A stretch of 64,000 bases of DNA from Atrina japonica. Lineage: Eukaryota; Mollusca; Bivalvia; Pterioida; Pinnidae. Positions 10,039-23,200 of this stretch are shown piece by piece. Position numbers and translations under genes: made by a program. Position 1 is the first letter of the stretch. Every line of letters starts with the position of its first letter. The stretch covers positions 542,001-606,000 of the forward strand of contig BROG01000139.1 in assembly GCA_030159075.1 (NCBI GenBank). Direction: 5' to 3'. The notes beneath the pieces were generated by a model, which had not been told where the DNA came from, made no database searches, and saw only the letters and a program-made list of their open reading frames with translations.

Positions 10039-12329
10039 AGATCCTATTTGGTGCTATATACTGATGTTTTCCGTAGTGCATTCAGTGATACCGTGATACC
10101 CTATTAGTGCTATAACCTACAGTTTTTGATCATTGTGAGTGACAACCTACTATGGATGACAACAAGTGCCATGTGTGTAGCGAACTGTCCAAAATATTCT
10201 GGAATGATGGAACTTTGTAACTAAATGTGGTTAATAGATATGTGTACAGTGAAAACTACTCTTGTATTTATTTGACAGTTGACAATCCTGCCAAAACCTC
10301 TTAGCAATTCTGTGACAATCACTGATTATTCTCGCACTTGAGATAGACTGATCTCGTTTTTTATCAGCAGTGCAAAATTCTATCCGGAAATGCTGATCCG
10401 GAACACTTTGTATCCTAAAACATGTCATCTGCATTGTTTGTAAAGGAGATTTTTGTGTTGATACTTTTCATTGTTAAAATTTGATATCAGTTACATATAA
10501 ATCTTACCAAATTTGTTTGAAAGGAAATAAATATATAGGTATGTAATGCAGGTTTATATTTATATATGTGTGAAATAATACGAGTTTATATTTATTTGCG
10601 GATGGTGAGTGAAAAAAGATGAATGAATTGCGGTAACTAAAATAGGTTTGTAATCAAACAGGATCTCAAGTTTTCAATGTGTGAGAAAAATAATCAAGCA
10701 CCACATGTGCATTCTAGATTTTAGGTATGATTGATAAAAAAATTAAGAAAATAGACTTAAAAATGAAGTCACTGAAAATCGTTCAAAAAACTTTGTTTTA
10801 TCTAGAAAGTAACTGAAAAATGATGATTGTTTATAAACTTATAGCATGACGCCATACCTTTTTGAATCCTCATTTTGAAGACAAGGGACCTTTGTAAATG
10901 TGGCGATAAAAATCTCTACTGATGTCAAACAATAATAATAATTAATATCATGGAAGATCAAACTGGGGAATTTTTCTTGAACATTTTGAGGAAAAAAGAT
11001 AATAATTCTGGTTTTGTACATACATGAAATACAATTAAATCAAAGGGGGTCCTGAAGACAATGGCAGACTTTTGAGGGTCTAAACTACATGTAATACATT
11101 GTTGACTTTTTCCAGACCATATCACACAAGTAGATTTACTGAGGTCCTCAGTAAAAAAAATTTTTTGTGTGCCCAGACTGGTAATTTTAGATGTGTATCA
11201 GTCAGTAGGTATCTTTTTTTAATTTTCTTAATTTTGATTTGTAAATTAGACAAATTTTCAAATTTTTATAAGAAAAAATATAAGAGGGCAAAATCTGCCT
11301 AGAAAAATATAGGTTGAGGCTTTTCAGGTGGGTTGGTCAGTTGGCATCAACCAATTTTTATTTTTTTATTTTTGGCAACATGAATTTTACCACTTACCAC
11401 TGCCAATCAAAAAAATACTTTTAAATTTTTTTGACTAGATCTACTTTTTCATGTTTTATGAGAATTTTTTAATGAAAATGTAATAAATAGAATATTTGCC
11501 AATTTTGTTTAGGAATAACATTTTTTACACATCTTGTGTGGCAGAGGAATACATATCTAGACTTCCTACAGATTTCAGTGTTCTACGGGAGATAACTCTA
11601 ACTTCCATGTTGTTGCCAAACTTTTCTGGTGTTTCAACAACGTTTATCTACAACTTCTCTCCCAGGACATTAGTGTATTTTCAGGCGTATGGATACATAT
11701 GTAGATGTTCTGAATCACTCCTAACAGTTCTTCAAATGTCATTCCCGCAAATTTCAAATGTATGGCCTATGAGTCGAAAATCAAACCTAAGATTTCTTTC
11801 CACTTTTAAAGCACTCGAGTGACACCGATGAAGCAGTCACGAGATCTTGACTTCAAAATGGCAGCTTCCATGAAAATTTGGACCGAGAAAAGCATCACAG
11901 TGTTAATTTCTTACAAAAAATAGTTTTCCTCCGTCTAGATTACTACAGAGATTTGAAAAGATTATAGTGTGCATAACTGTTAGTCTGTCTAAGCGAAAGA
12001 TCATTGGCAACAGGTAAAACTGACAGAAAATGGGCGTATCCAATCATCGTGTTATCAACATCAGTCTTAATTTCTGGGTAAAATCGGAGGCATATGAAAT
12101 TATCAGTCTGAGTCTATGATACTCATAGTACCCTATCCAGACTGACAAACGTATTTCTATCACTTTCATTTGCGTCCATAAACATTATGACATTTGTATT
12201 TTCTTTCAGAAAACCCAATTAAAATTGTATGTCTAAAATTTATGACGTATTGAAAATTCATAAGGAAACTGATCACTCCTGATAAATTCCAGAATTTTGA
12301 CCAAAACAAAATCCAACACAGATAAAGTG
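10035..12329. other. Unassigned interval upstream of VPS18
   Basis: No recognisable gene. A 22-codon open frame at 10152..10220 (plus) starts MDDNKCHVCSEL and has a CxxC pair, but it is too short to call. The interval 11500..11930 is less AT-rich and has several CpGs and a 'cttcaaaatggcagc' motif (about 11850) that resembles a promoter-proximal YY1-type site. It might hold a non-coding first exon of VPS18, which I cannot show. Confidence 0.3.
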
Positions 12330-12496
12330 TATGTAACATTATACATTTGTTGACTGGGTGTGAGGTCAACATGTGTTATGTCAAACCAGAGGACCAAACT
12401 GTTACCTGAGGCCGAATGCAACAGTTTGGTTCGAGGGTTTGACATTAACACACATTGACCGAAAACTTTGTCAACAAATGTTTCATTATATACCTT
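12330..12496. mobile_element. Foldback (palindromic) element
   Basis: The left half, including 'tacatttgttgac', 'tcaacatgtgttatgtcaaa' and 'gaccaaactgtt', is matched in reverse complement by 'aacagtttggttcgagg', 'tttgacattaacacacattg' and 'gtcaacaaatgtttcatta'. The arms are about 70 bp around a short loop near 12404..12420. A transcript through it would form a long hairpin. Open frames across it on the minus strand are not considered genes. Confidence 0.8.
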
Positions 12497-13012
12497 TTGT
12501 TTTTGTTTTCTATACTCTTCTATCATTGATTTTTATGTAAAGAATCATCCATAGGCTTTCACAATTGCTTAATGGCTGAAATAGAGGAGAAATGGCCGGG
12601 AAGTACCAATTAGTAATGAGCTCTGAGTGGCCAACATTTCACGCAAAGCCAGTCAACATTTTTGTGAGGCAAACATCTAAAATTCTTGACTTTTTTCATT
12701 ATAGGAGAGTATAGAGAATAAAAGTAAAGGTATAACAATGCTTGACCAGTATCAGTGCCAGACCTGTTGGAAGATTAGATAATGGTAGATGTGTCTTTAT
12801 GAACTAAATGATGATCAACAAATACGCAACTTTTGTTATCTTTCTTGACCTCGGTGTACTTAAATTTTAAATTATAAATTCATTTCTGATTGTCATTTTC
12901 CAAAAGTACAATTGACAGTTGTATGTAAGCAGGTAAAAAAATACTGTGATATAATTTGCTTTATAGACAAAATTTTGAAATAATGTTCTAATTATTGAAG
13001 ATTAGATCATGT

Positions 13013-13245
13013 TTAACTCATCAACCCCTAAAGTCACACTTGGACTAGCCCATTTCAAAGAATGGTTATTCCACTGTCAGAAAATTCAGGGGTGTATGAT
13101 TTAGAATCCATATTTTATAATAATTTTACATGCAATTAATATGCACTTGTTTCACTCCTGAATTATGACAGTAGACCATATCCATAATGTTACTTTTTAT
13201 TGATCTGGGTGAGCCTAAATGTGACTGCAGGGGTTGATGGGTTAT
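13013..13245. mobile_element. TTAA-ended miniature element (long subtype)
   Basis: It begins TTAACTCATCAACCCCTAAA and ends with GACTGCAGGGGTTGATGGGTTA, so the ends are inverted repeats. The interior is AT-rich and non-coding. It shares both ends with the short subtype and the whole interior with 44927..45148. Confidence 0.8.
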
Positions 13246-13529
13246 GGTACTGTTAAACTCAACAAAACATACATGTACACTAAACCTACTGGATACCCAC
13301 AACATTGAAGTTTGTCATTTCTAGATCGCCTTTTGATATTAATGTCTTTGATGTTTATGTTGTTGTACTGCTGTGATGTGAACTATAAAGGCAATGCAGT
13401 ACCTTGAAAGTTATCACAGCCCCTAGTTTTACAAATACGGGGAAAACATTCTTCAAGATTCTGTCTGGTCTCATAGGGGAAACACCTGTCCCACAAAATG
13501 ATATCATTCAGAACATATGTGTCTACCTA

Positions 13530-13793
<264 letters not shown>

Positions 13794-13961
13794 AATGTAC
13801 AAAATGTATCTTAAATTTGTTGTTATATTCAAACTTGTTTCTTACAGAGGCTGATATTTAATATACTTATGTATTGTTATGTACATGTTCATGTATGAAT
13901 ACTTCATTTAATTTACACCTGTATTTATGTTTACTTTTAACCACATTTTGTAGTCAACATA

Positions 13962-16900
13962 ATGGCCTCTATTTTGGATCAATATGAAGAGGAATCTGCT
14001 AGAGCTGCCTCTGTATCTCATGTTACTCCAATGCAAGGGCCGGTAAGTATGGATAAATTGTGTGTTTTGTTCTTATTGTTGTTTTGCCTCCAGACATTTT
14101 TATTAATACAGTGGAACCTCTCTTGAGAGACCACCACATCTACCTCTGAAATGTGGTCTGTCAAGACAGGTGAATACTCTAAAGAGGTTTTATCTAGAAG
14201 ATTATTTAGTTCATACACCCCTAAAGACACATTTGGACTGGTTGGTGTCATTGGTTTGTAGTAGAGTCCATTATTTTCAGGGGTTGATGAGTTAACCAAG
14301 TGGTTTTCAGCATGTGGTCTTAGAAGACAGGTGGTTTTTCAAGACAGGTTTTACTGTATGACCTGGTGGGTTTTGTAAACTGCATCTTTGTTTTGATATT
14401 CTTTTTGACTAGGTGCAGTGTACATTTTTATCTTGGTTAAAGACTCGGGTAAACTGGCAAACTACCACACACATTCAGCTTATATGTAACTGTATGTTCC
14501 TTAAGGGCTTAAGTCCAAGCTGACTAAAAAGGTGAGAGGCATTGTGCTCTCAAATGCAATGCTCTAAACATTTAGCCATGGAAGCCCATTTCAAGTTCTT
14601 ACAGTACAATCAATGTTTGTGACTGAGTGGACATGAAGAGGTACCCAGCTCTATATCTACAATGTATCTTTTAAAATCTTTATTTATCTTGAAAATACAT
14701 GTATACTGTATACACTGCAATCGATTACAGTAATTGTGTACAAATCAACCTCTGTATAAAGACCACCTCCCTGTAAAGACTGCTTTTGTTGTGTCCATAA
14801 GAGGGTCTTTATATACAAGTTTTACTGTACACGTATCTTAACAAAAACAACAAAATTACTTATAATTTTTTCATATTATTTGTACATTTTTCTGACTGAA
14901 AGATGTTTCATTTTGTTTTCCAGATTGGCCCTGGATATATTGATGCCAGAATTGATGCAGATGTTCCTATATTTAGCAAAAAGAAAGTCAATTTCAAGTA
15001 AGATACAAATAATTCTTTCATTATATAATTTATTCGTGAAATTGGATTAGAAAAACTTACACTGTTAATATCTAAAACTCTCTGAAACATGTTTCTTTTA
15101 TGTTGGAACAAAAATTAGCATTACAAGTTCCTGTAACTTGTCTTGGTGTTAAATTAGTAAAATCTTATAACCTGTCAGGGTGGAGTTTTGTGAAGCCTTC
15201 CTTGACCTGGACGAGTTTAAATTTTAGTTAATAAAGTAAAATGACATTACAGTTACACTGACAAGATTACTTCTGAGTATCTAGTGAGTAGTGAGGAGTA
15301 AATCTTTTTTATCCATGAAGTTTGTCATAACCAGAAAGTGAGTAGAATCATACGTATGATAATCGCAAGGTTACACGGCCCCGTCATCTTATGTGAATCG
15401 AACATTACAAACTCATGGTCGATATGACCCATTTGAAGAATTACGGGTGTCCATGCAACCTTTTCTAATCGCTTGTAGATTGTCACAGGTTCATTTCTGT
15501 TTAGATCAAGTTGTAGTTCTACGTTCCACACTCAGCAAAATTGGAAATTTTTTAAAAAAGTTTCCCGGAAGTGAAGGAGAACCTTTGAGTCTCATATGTA
15601 TTTGTTCTTAACTTACAGACCACCTGACCCAATCACTTTTTTTGTCACCTGTCTGTCTATCACATTTAGTAGATGTGTGTACAAAACATAACTTCCTACA
15701 AAATATTTGCAATGACTTTATTTACATATTACTACGCCTTGACCTAGAACATCCTGACCAACCAGATGGTAAGTATAGCAAAGATAATGACAATATAGGT
15801 CCTGGTGATATAATGATTACTTAATAAAAAAAAAACCATACGATCTTTTTCGTAATTCTCTCTCTCTCTGTACTTTGTATCTCTCTGTACTTTGTGTCTG
15901 TCTGTCTGTCTGCCTGTGATCTACTCTGCTCTGAAATTCTCATAAATACCTCTCTCTGAGAATATTAATTGTATTTTTTCATGACTTTGTTTATTTTCAT
16001 TTCATTGTGTCTATAATTTTTACTAGATACCCCGGTAGGGGACTGTTACTTGAATTTGCCTTGTTTATCCATGAGTTTTGTCATAAAAAAGGTAGCAAAT
16101 TGATATCATTTCATAATCTGAATCGAACATTACAAACTCAGGTCGTGAAGATTTGTCCATGCAACTTTTTTATTGTTATAGAGGTAGAGTTACCGAAGGC
16201 AATAGATGACAAAGTACACAAAATTTTCCTGGATCCCACAGGTAAACATCTTATAGCATGTATGGAGTCCACAGAAAATTTTTACCTGTCCAGAAGCTCC
16301 AAAAAACCCAGGACAGTCGGCAAGCTGAAGGTATACATAGTTAATCTATCCCTGACATCTTTCACATGCTCTGCTCACAGAATTTTTATAAAATTTTATC
16401 AATTTTATTTTTCTATCAATGAAATGCTTCAATTGACTAAAAAAAGGTAGTGATATCATTTCATAATCTGCGTTGTTTTAAAAAAAGTTCCACAGCAGTT
16501 AAGACGCATGAGGTGATAGAGAACTATGCTTTCCAAGATGCTTTGTGAGTGTCATTTTTCATTTATTTGAATGGTGTTTTATGCCACATTTAACAAATTT
16601 TCAGTTATATAGTGGATGCCAGTGTTTTAATAACAGAAAGCCATAATACTGACAAATTTTCATAAAATACTTACAGACTTTATTCAATTTGTCTGGCTTT
16701 TCGTCATATGTTTATAACAATACTGTGAAAAGCATTAATAGCTTAGATAGAATTTACACCCCACCATGCAACAATCTGTGAAATGATCTGCATCAAAATT
16801 AAGGGCATAATGTTTTTGTCTGGTTTTGTGTCATATTCACATCTTTAACCATGATCCTTAATCATTTTGAGTCGGCTTGGCTCAGTCAGTAGCACGCTCG

Positions 16901-17262
16901 ACTCTTGGTCATGAGGTCGTGAGTTAAATGTTAAATGACAAACAATATTACATTGTAGGGTCATCATATTGAATCTGTCGGATGGAATTTACAAAACGCT
17001 AATGAGAATACAACAGGTGCTATTTTACTGGGAACCAGTAAAGGTAAGTGTTTGAATTGAATATTTCTCTGTTTCTGTCTCTTTTTGTCTGTCTGTCCCT
17101 CTGTCCTCATTTCTCCCTCTCCATTTCTCTCTCTCTCTCTCCCGCTGCCCCATTTCTCCGTCTTTGTGTCTCCCTCTCTGACTGTCTCTCTCTGTCTCTC
17201 TCTCTTTCTCTCTCTCTAACTGACTTTGTCTGTCCCTGTTTCTCCTTCTGTTTCCTGCTGTT

Positions 17263-17294
<32 letters not shown>

Positions 17295-20200
17295 ACATGT
17301 ATATATCTATCTAGCCATCTATCTTTGTATTTTTGTCTGTCTGTCTATCTACCCAGCTATGTAGCCACATATCTTAATCTCTATCTTATCACTTATCTAT
17401 TTTCCTGTCTTTTTCTCTCTTCATTGCTCTTTTTATTTCTCTTCTTATTTGCTCTTTCATTTTCTTTTTCTTTTATCATCAATAATATACCAAAACTATT
17501 TATTTTTCTGATTTTAGGATTGATATTTGAGACAGAATTAACAGACAGTAGTGACAGTAGATTTTTCCAAGGAAGTTTGGACCAATACCTTAAACAGGTG
17601 AGACAGATCAAACTGATATAATACTGATAAAACTGATAAAATTTGTCACAGAATCATATACAGATATGTTGCATTTTTCTGATATCAAGGAGGGGTAGGG
17701 TATCAAAGTAACAAATTCGGCTATAAGGCAGAGAGTTAAGGACACAAAATCAACACATAAAATGTTGCCATAACAGGGAATTATGGGATTGTAGCAAAGA
17801 TTTTGAAGTTGTCAGTTTTAAGTCAAACAAACTGATAAATAGTTAAATGAAATAGATATTAGTTTTTTAAATATTCGTCTGTCTGTCTGTTAATATTTCA
17901 CCCGACATTTGTTTCGTCTTTTGACAGGTTGTATTAAAATTTTAAAACACTGCCACGGACATTGTGTACTTATCATGTAAAAATCATTTAAAATTATTGG
18001 CTTATTTGGGGGGGGAACAAAAGCAAATGATTTTTTTATTACAATATTTATAACACGAGCTTTGCCATTTAGTTTAAACTGCTGTCCAAGTCTGATGAGG
18101 TAGGTGGTCATTGTCAGGCAGCTAACGATTGGCTTACTGTGATAATGTACATGCATATGGATTTAGTTGCGTGTTAAAGTTTAGTTTAAGAGAATGTCTC
18201 TTGCACAAATTTTATTTTCATTTTGCCAAGAAAAAATGTTGTGGTTCTTTTTATGTTTTTGAATTTAAAGATGGGGAGGAAGGTGGGGGGTAATGTTCTT
18301 GGTCAGTCTGTATGTCCACTTGTCTGTTTGACCGTCAATTTGGTATCATGCTTTGTATCAACTTCTTTAATTATTATAGTCATCATCCAGCAATTGGGAC
18401 CTCCCATGGCTGAGTGGTTAGAGCACCGTGCTTTGAACCATGAAGTATCTCACTTCTAGTCAGCGCAGGTTTGAGTCCCACTTGAACCTAAGCTGATTTT
18501 GTGAGAAAGTTCAACAGTTTATTTGCAGAAGGTCGGTGGTCTCTTCCTGGGTACATTGTGACCGGGTCCTCACCTCCACCAGTAAAAACTGGTCGCCACC
18601 ATATGATGGAAAAATTGTTGAGTGTTGAGTAAAACAAGATTCAAAATTCAAGCAATGTATGCAAGAGTTGTGGGCCTTTGTATTTTTTATGAATGACTTA
18701 ACTCTCGAGAGCGAAGTTTTTCTTGTTCAAATATTGTTTTGCTATTGTTTATGTGTTATTGTTATTGATTTTTTTTTTAAGAATACAGTGTTTTGATGTT
18801 TCACCTTTCTTTCAAAATAGGAAAAATTACAAACAGAGATTGATACATACATAACTACAATGTTCCGCATTATATACAAAGAACATATGTACATGTATTA
18901 TTGTGTCTGGCAATTAGATGCTTCTGGTAATTAGATGCATTTAATAATGCTACGTAATTATGCCTGCCTCATACATATGCATGAGCAGGTATACTGTACT
19001 CACTTCGGGTTTTTTTTTTGGTGAAGCTTTGTAACGGTTTGTTTGACTAAACCTGATAGACTGCAGTTATTTTCTACATCAAATTAAGTTTATTTTGTGT
19101 CACAGATATGCAGGTTGAACTCAGAATTAAAAAAAAAATGATTAGAATAAATCCTTTTGAAAACTTTATAACGTACTGTCAAAAAATGAAAATACATTCG
19201 GAACCCTGGGAAATCGACATACAACAATACAACAATATGTCTGTATTTGGAGTGCCCAATTTAAAGATTTAAACAAAAGTCTAGGTCAGTTATATTTAGG
19301 TACCTGGTGTTTTTCAACAGTCAACTTGCTGAATCTTTAACATTAGTTTATTAGGTACATGTGTATGTAATAAAACTTATGTTGAGGCAGGCATATAAAT
19401 GTTCAGTATCAAGACAGCTCCAGTTCACACATGTGTCTGATTTACCTTTATTTACAAATTGACCATTGCTATAAATTAATAACAGTTTTGGCTTGCCTAG
19501 TGCTTGATCATCAACATTATAATTATTGTAATTTAAACAGAAGTTTCGTTCAACCTGCCAGAGTGGCAGACAGCATGGTATAAGCACACACATACACATG
19601 TATATATATATACATATGCATATACACCACAACACATACACACATGCACAAAAATAAAAACACCACAACACATGTACAGACATGCACAAACATGCATATA
19701 CCAAAACACATATACACACATGCACAAACATACACTACAACACATGCACAAACATGCATACACCACAACACGTACACACATGCACAAACACGCATATGTC
19801 ATAACACATACACACACATGCACAGACATACATACATACACCACAACACACAAGCCAGACATGCATTTCTGTTATTTATATGCATGTATGTATGTACACA
19901 TTTTTTAAGAACTTGTACCATTGTGTATCAGTGTTTCTTGTACAGTGTAGTGTTGTGTACTTTATTTTGTGTTGTTCAAAGCAATACAAGTTTGTTAATA
20001 ATCCAAAAATCTCCAGGAAACAGAGTGAAATATAAACATCACAAAACCTTGTACCAGATGTTTTTTCACTTCCTCTCTTTAACATTCGTGACTTTATGTG
20101 TTTATAGTTACTGAATATGGACTGTTGTCTTGTTTTCTATGATACCACAGAACAGTACCGCTAACTCTATTTTTCTCAAGATGCTGGAGTTCAATTAATC

Positions 20201-23200
20201 GCCAAACTTGATATACCGCCATAATTTCTGACCATCTAAAGGTGACGGCTTATCGTAAATTGACTGTTATTTTTCGCTCTTTTTTGCCAGAACTTCCATT
20301 CACCTGTGGAGTTACTTAGCTTGAACATTTCACTTCAATATTATATTCGCCCTCTCATCTAAGGATGAAAATCAAATGGAAGCAAATGTATTCTGGTATA
20401 TAGTATGTTTATTTTATATGATTGTTTCAGTTGTTTAACCTCGGCCAGGACAAATCGGTACCCGTGACAGGTTTGGAGTTTGATCGAATGCCGACAGATT
20501 CTATGACTGAATACAGATACTTCATATTAGCGACTACACCAGGGTAAGGCTGTTATAGTCTAACTACACCAGGGTAAGGCTGTTATAGTCTAACTACACC
20601 AGGGTAAGTCTGTTATAGTCTAACTACACCAGGGTAAGGCTGTTATAGTCTAACTACACCAGGGTAAGGCTGTTATAGTCTAACTACACCAGGGTAAGGC
20701 TGTTATAGTCTAACTACACCAGGGTAAGGCTGTTATAGTCTAACTACACCAGGGTAAGGCTGCTATAGTCTAACTACACCAGGGTAAGGCTGCTATAGTC
20801 TAACTTCACCAGGGTAAGGCTGTTATAGTCTAACTACACCAGGGTAAGGCTGTTATAGTCTAACTTCACCAGGGTAAGGCTGTTATAGTCTAACTACACC
20901 AGGGTAAGGCTGTTATAGTCTAACTACACCAGGGTAAGGCTGTTATAGTCTAACTACACCAGGGTAAGGCTGTTATAGTCTAACTTCACCAGGGTAAGGC
21001 TGTTATAGTCTAATTCACATAACTTGTCGGATGTAGTAACATTTTGATTATCACATCACATGATTCTATTCACTATTCGGTTATGATAATCTTCACGGGA
21101 AAAACCAATCTTAGGATTAATATTTAAAATTAGGTTGATTTTCGGTCATACTAATGCCCCAGTAATGGCCATGTATAAAACCCAGATGCGGGTTAGGCCT
21201 ACAAGCACGAACACCTTTTTTTTCTGAGATCTGATGCTGAAATGGGTGGTGCGGATAATACATAAATGCGGATTATACACGGCCGATTACGGCCATCTGT
21301 CTTTAATGGCTACTTTTGCCTGTTCCCTTGGGTGGCCTTCATAGGCAAAGTTGACTGTATTTTGGAAGTACAGAAAATAAACTATGATATGGTGCAAATA
21401 ATAAACATTATCTTGATATTTCGCTGAGATAGAGCAAGTCATGTACAAGATGGATCCACTTTGCAAGTTTCTACCAAAGTTAACTTCTTGAAATCAAAGT
21501 GAATTTAGGGTATCTATTTAACCAAAGCCTCATGCTGCTGCATTTGAGAGAGCAAGTCCAATATTTGCCTGAGTTATGGGACTTTGAACTCTGCATGAAA
21601 GACATAGGTCTTTTGGTAGGGCTTAAATAAAATGTTTTTTTCCAAATTAGCATACAGGATATTTTCAGTTTGTATCAAACATGAGATAGATTATTTTACA
21701 TACATGTAATAATTATTGAAAAGAGCACTTGCACGCTATCTTTATTTCTTTTACTTGACAATAGGGCAGGTACAAGTACTGGCCTGTCCCATTATTTACT
21801 GGCCAGGGTCCAGCAGACCAGTGCTGATTTCCATCCCTGTTGGTGCAAAGATACAGTGTTCCTTAAACCCCTTCTATTTTTGCATTTCTTTGTTAGTACA
21901 GATGTAATCGACTCCTAAAACTAGGTTATATTTAGTGGTGTAGTGACATAACTGTAAATCGTTTTACTCTTGCGATTTGTAGGCGGATGTACCAGTTTAT
22001 CGGCAGTGTATCTAAGTCGGCGGAGCCGCCAATGTTCCAGCAGTTATTTCAGCATTATGAGAGTGGTGCAGGTAAAAGTAATCTTTTTGTCAACTTACAG
22101 TATTCACCAAAACAGGTATTCCCCAAAAAAGGTATTCTCCATAAAAGGTATTCTCCCCAAAATTGAAAGAACAGTATAGAAGAATCAAACAAAACTTTAT
22201 TGATGAAAAATGAATTCACTTCAAAATGTGTTTTGTCTGTCACATGACCTTTTTACATATTTTAAGGGACCTCCATGGCTGAGCAGTTAGAGCATCAAAC
22301 ATTAAATCATTAAGCCTCTCACCTCTAGTCAGCATGAGTTTGAGTTCACATTGTGTGTGTGTCAGGGGGTGGAGGGGGGGGGGGCACTAAATGGGAGACC
22401 TTGGACATTGTTTCCCTTTAATGGGAGGCCTTTTATTTCTTTCAAGACTCTCTGTAACTGCTTGAAATTTCCAAGTAGCTCATAAAGATGATGTTTTATA
22501 ATTTATAATACTTTTTCAGGTCAGTTCTTAGAATTACCAGGAAATTTTGGATACAGCGAACTGAAACTCTTCCTTCCCAGATTTAGAGGCCAAGCGAAGA
22601 CGTTTTCTTGGATGACAGGTATAATTTGCTATGGACGCAACACAGCTTGTACTTTTGAATTGTAAAATTATTAGTCATCTTCAATGACATTAGTCAGTTC
22701 TTGCATACAATGTTGACAGTGCGAGCATAAAACCTTGATAATACTTGCATACAATCTTGAGTGTGTGCACAAACCTTGGCATTTGGGTTGCATACAAACT
22801 TGACATATAATTTTGATAATGCTTGCATAAATCCTTGACATTGCTTGCATACAACCTTGACATTGTGAGCATAAACCTTGGTAATGCTTGTGTACAAACT
22901 TGACAATACTTGAATATAAAATTTGACAGTCCGAGCATACAACCTTGACAGTGCTTGCATACAATCTTGACAATGCTCCCAAATAACCTTGACACTGTTT
23001 GTCAACAACCTTGACATATAAAAATAAGAATAAAAATATATCTTGCTCATGGAGAAACTGCTGTTTTTGATATGATGAAATCTTGCCATAGTAGAAATAT
23101 GGATTTTGAAATTGAATTGAGACATTGCTGAAGTAGAAGTCAGATTATGTCAATCTGCAGTAGAATATTTTTAGATTTCTCACTGTTAGGCCTGTGTTAT

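Noticed and set aside
11496..11822. 108-codon plus-strand frame
   Set aside because: Not recognised. The composition is compatible with chance in a less AT-rich stretch, and no acceptor or donor would join it to VPS18 in frame.
15619..15768. VPS18 as a pseudogene because of exon 3
   Set aside because: Twenty-eight other exons are intact with conserved splice sites and a complete RING. One base in a T run is better explained by sequence error or an allele.
19351..20114. Cys/Val- and His/Thr-rich frames on both strands
   Set aside because: Products of a CA-rich minisatellite inside VPS18 intron 6.
22671..23125. Three overlapping minus-strand frames
   Set aside because: Shadows of a 21-bp tandem repeat in intron 9.
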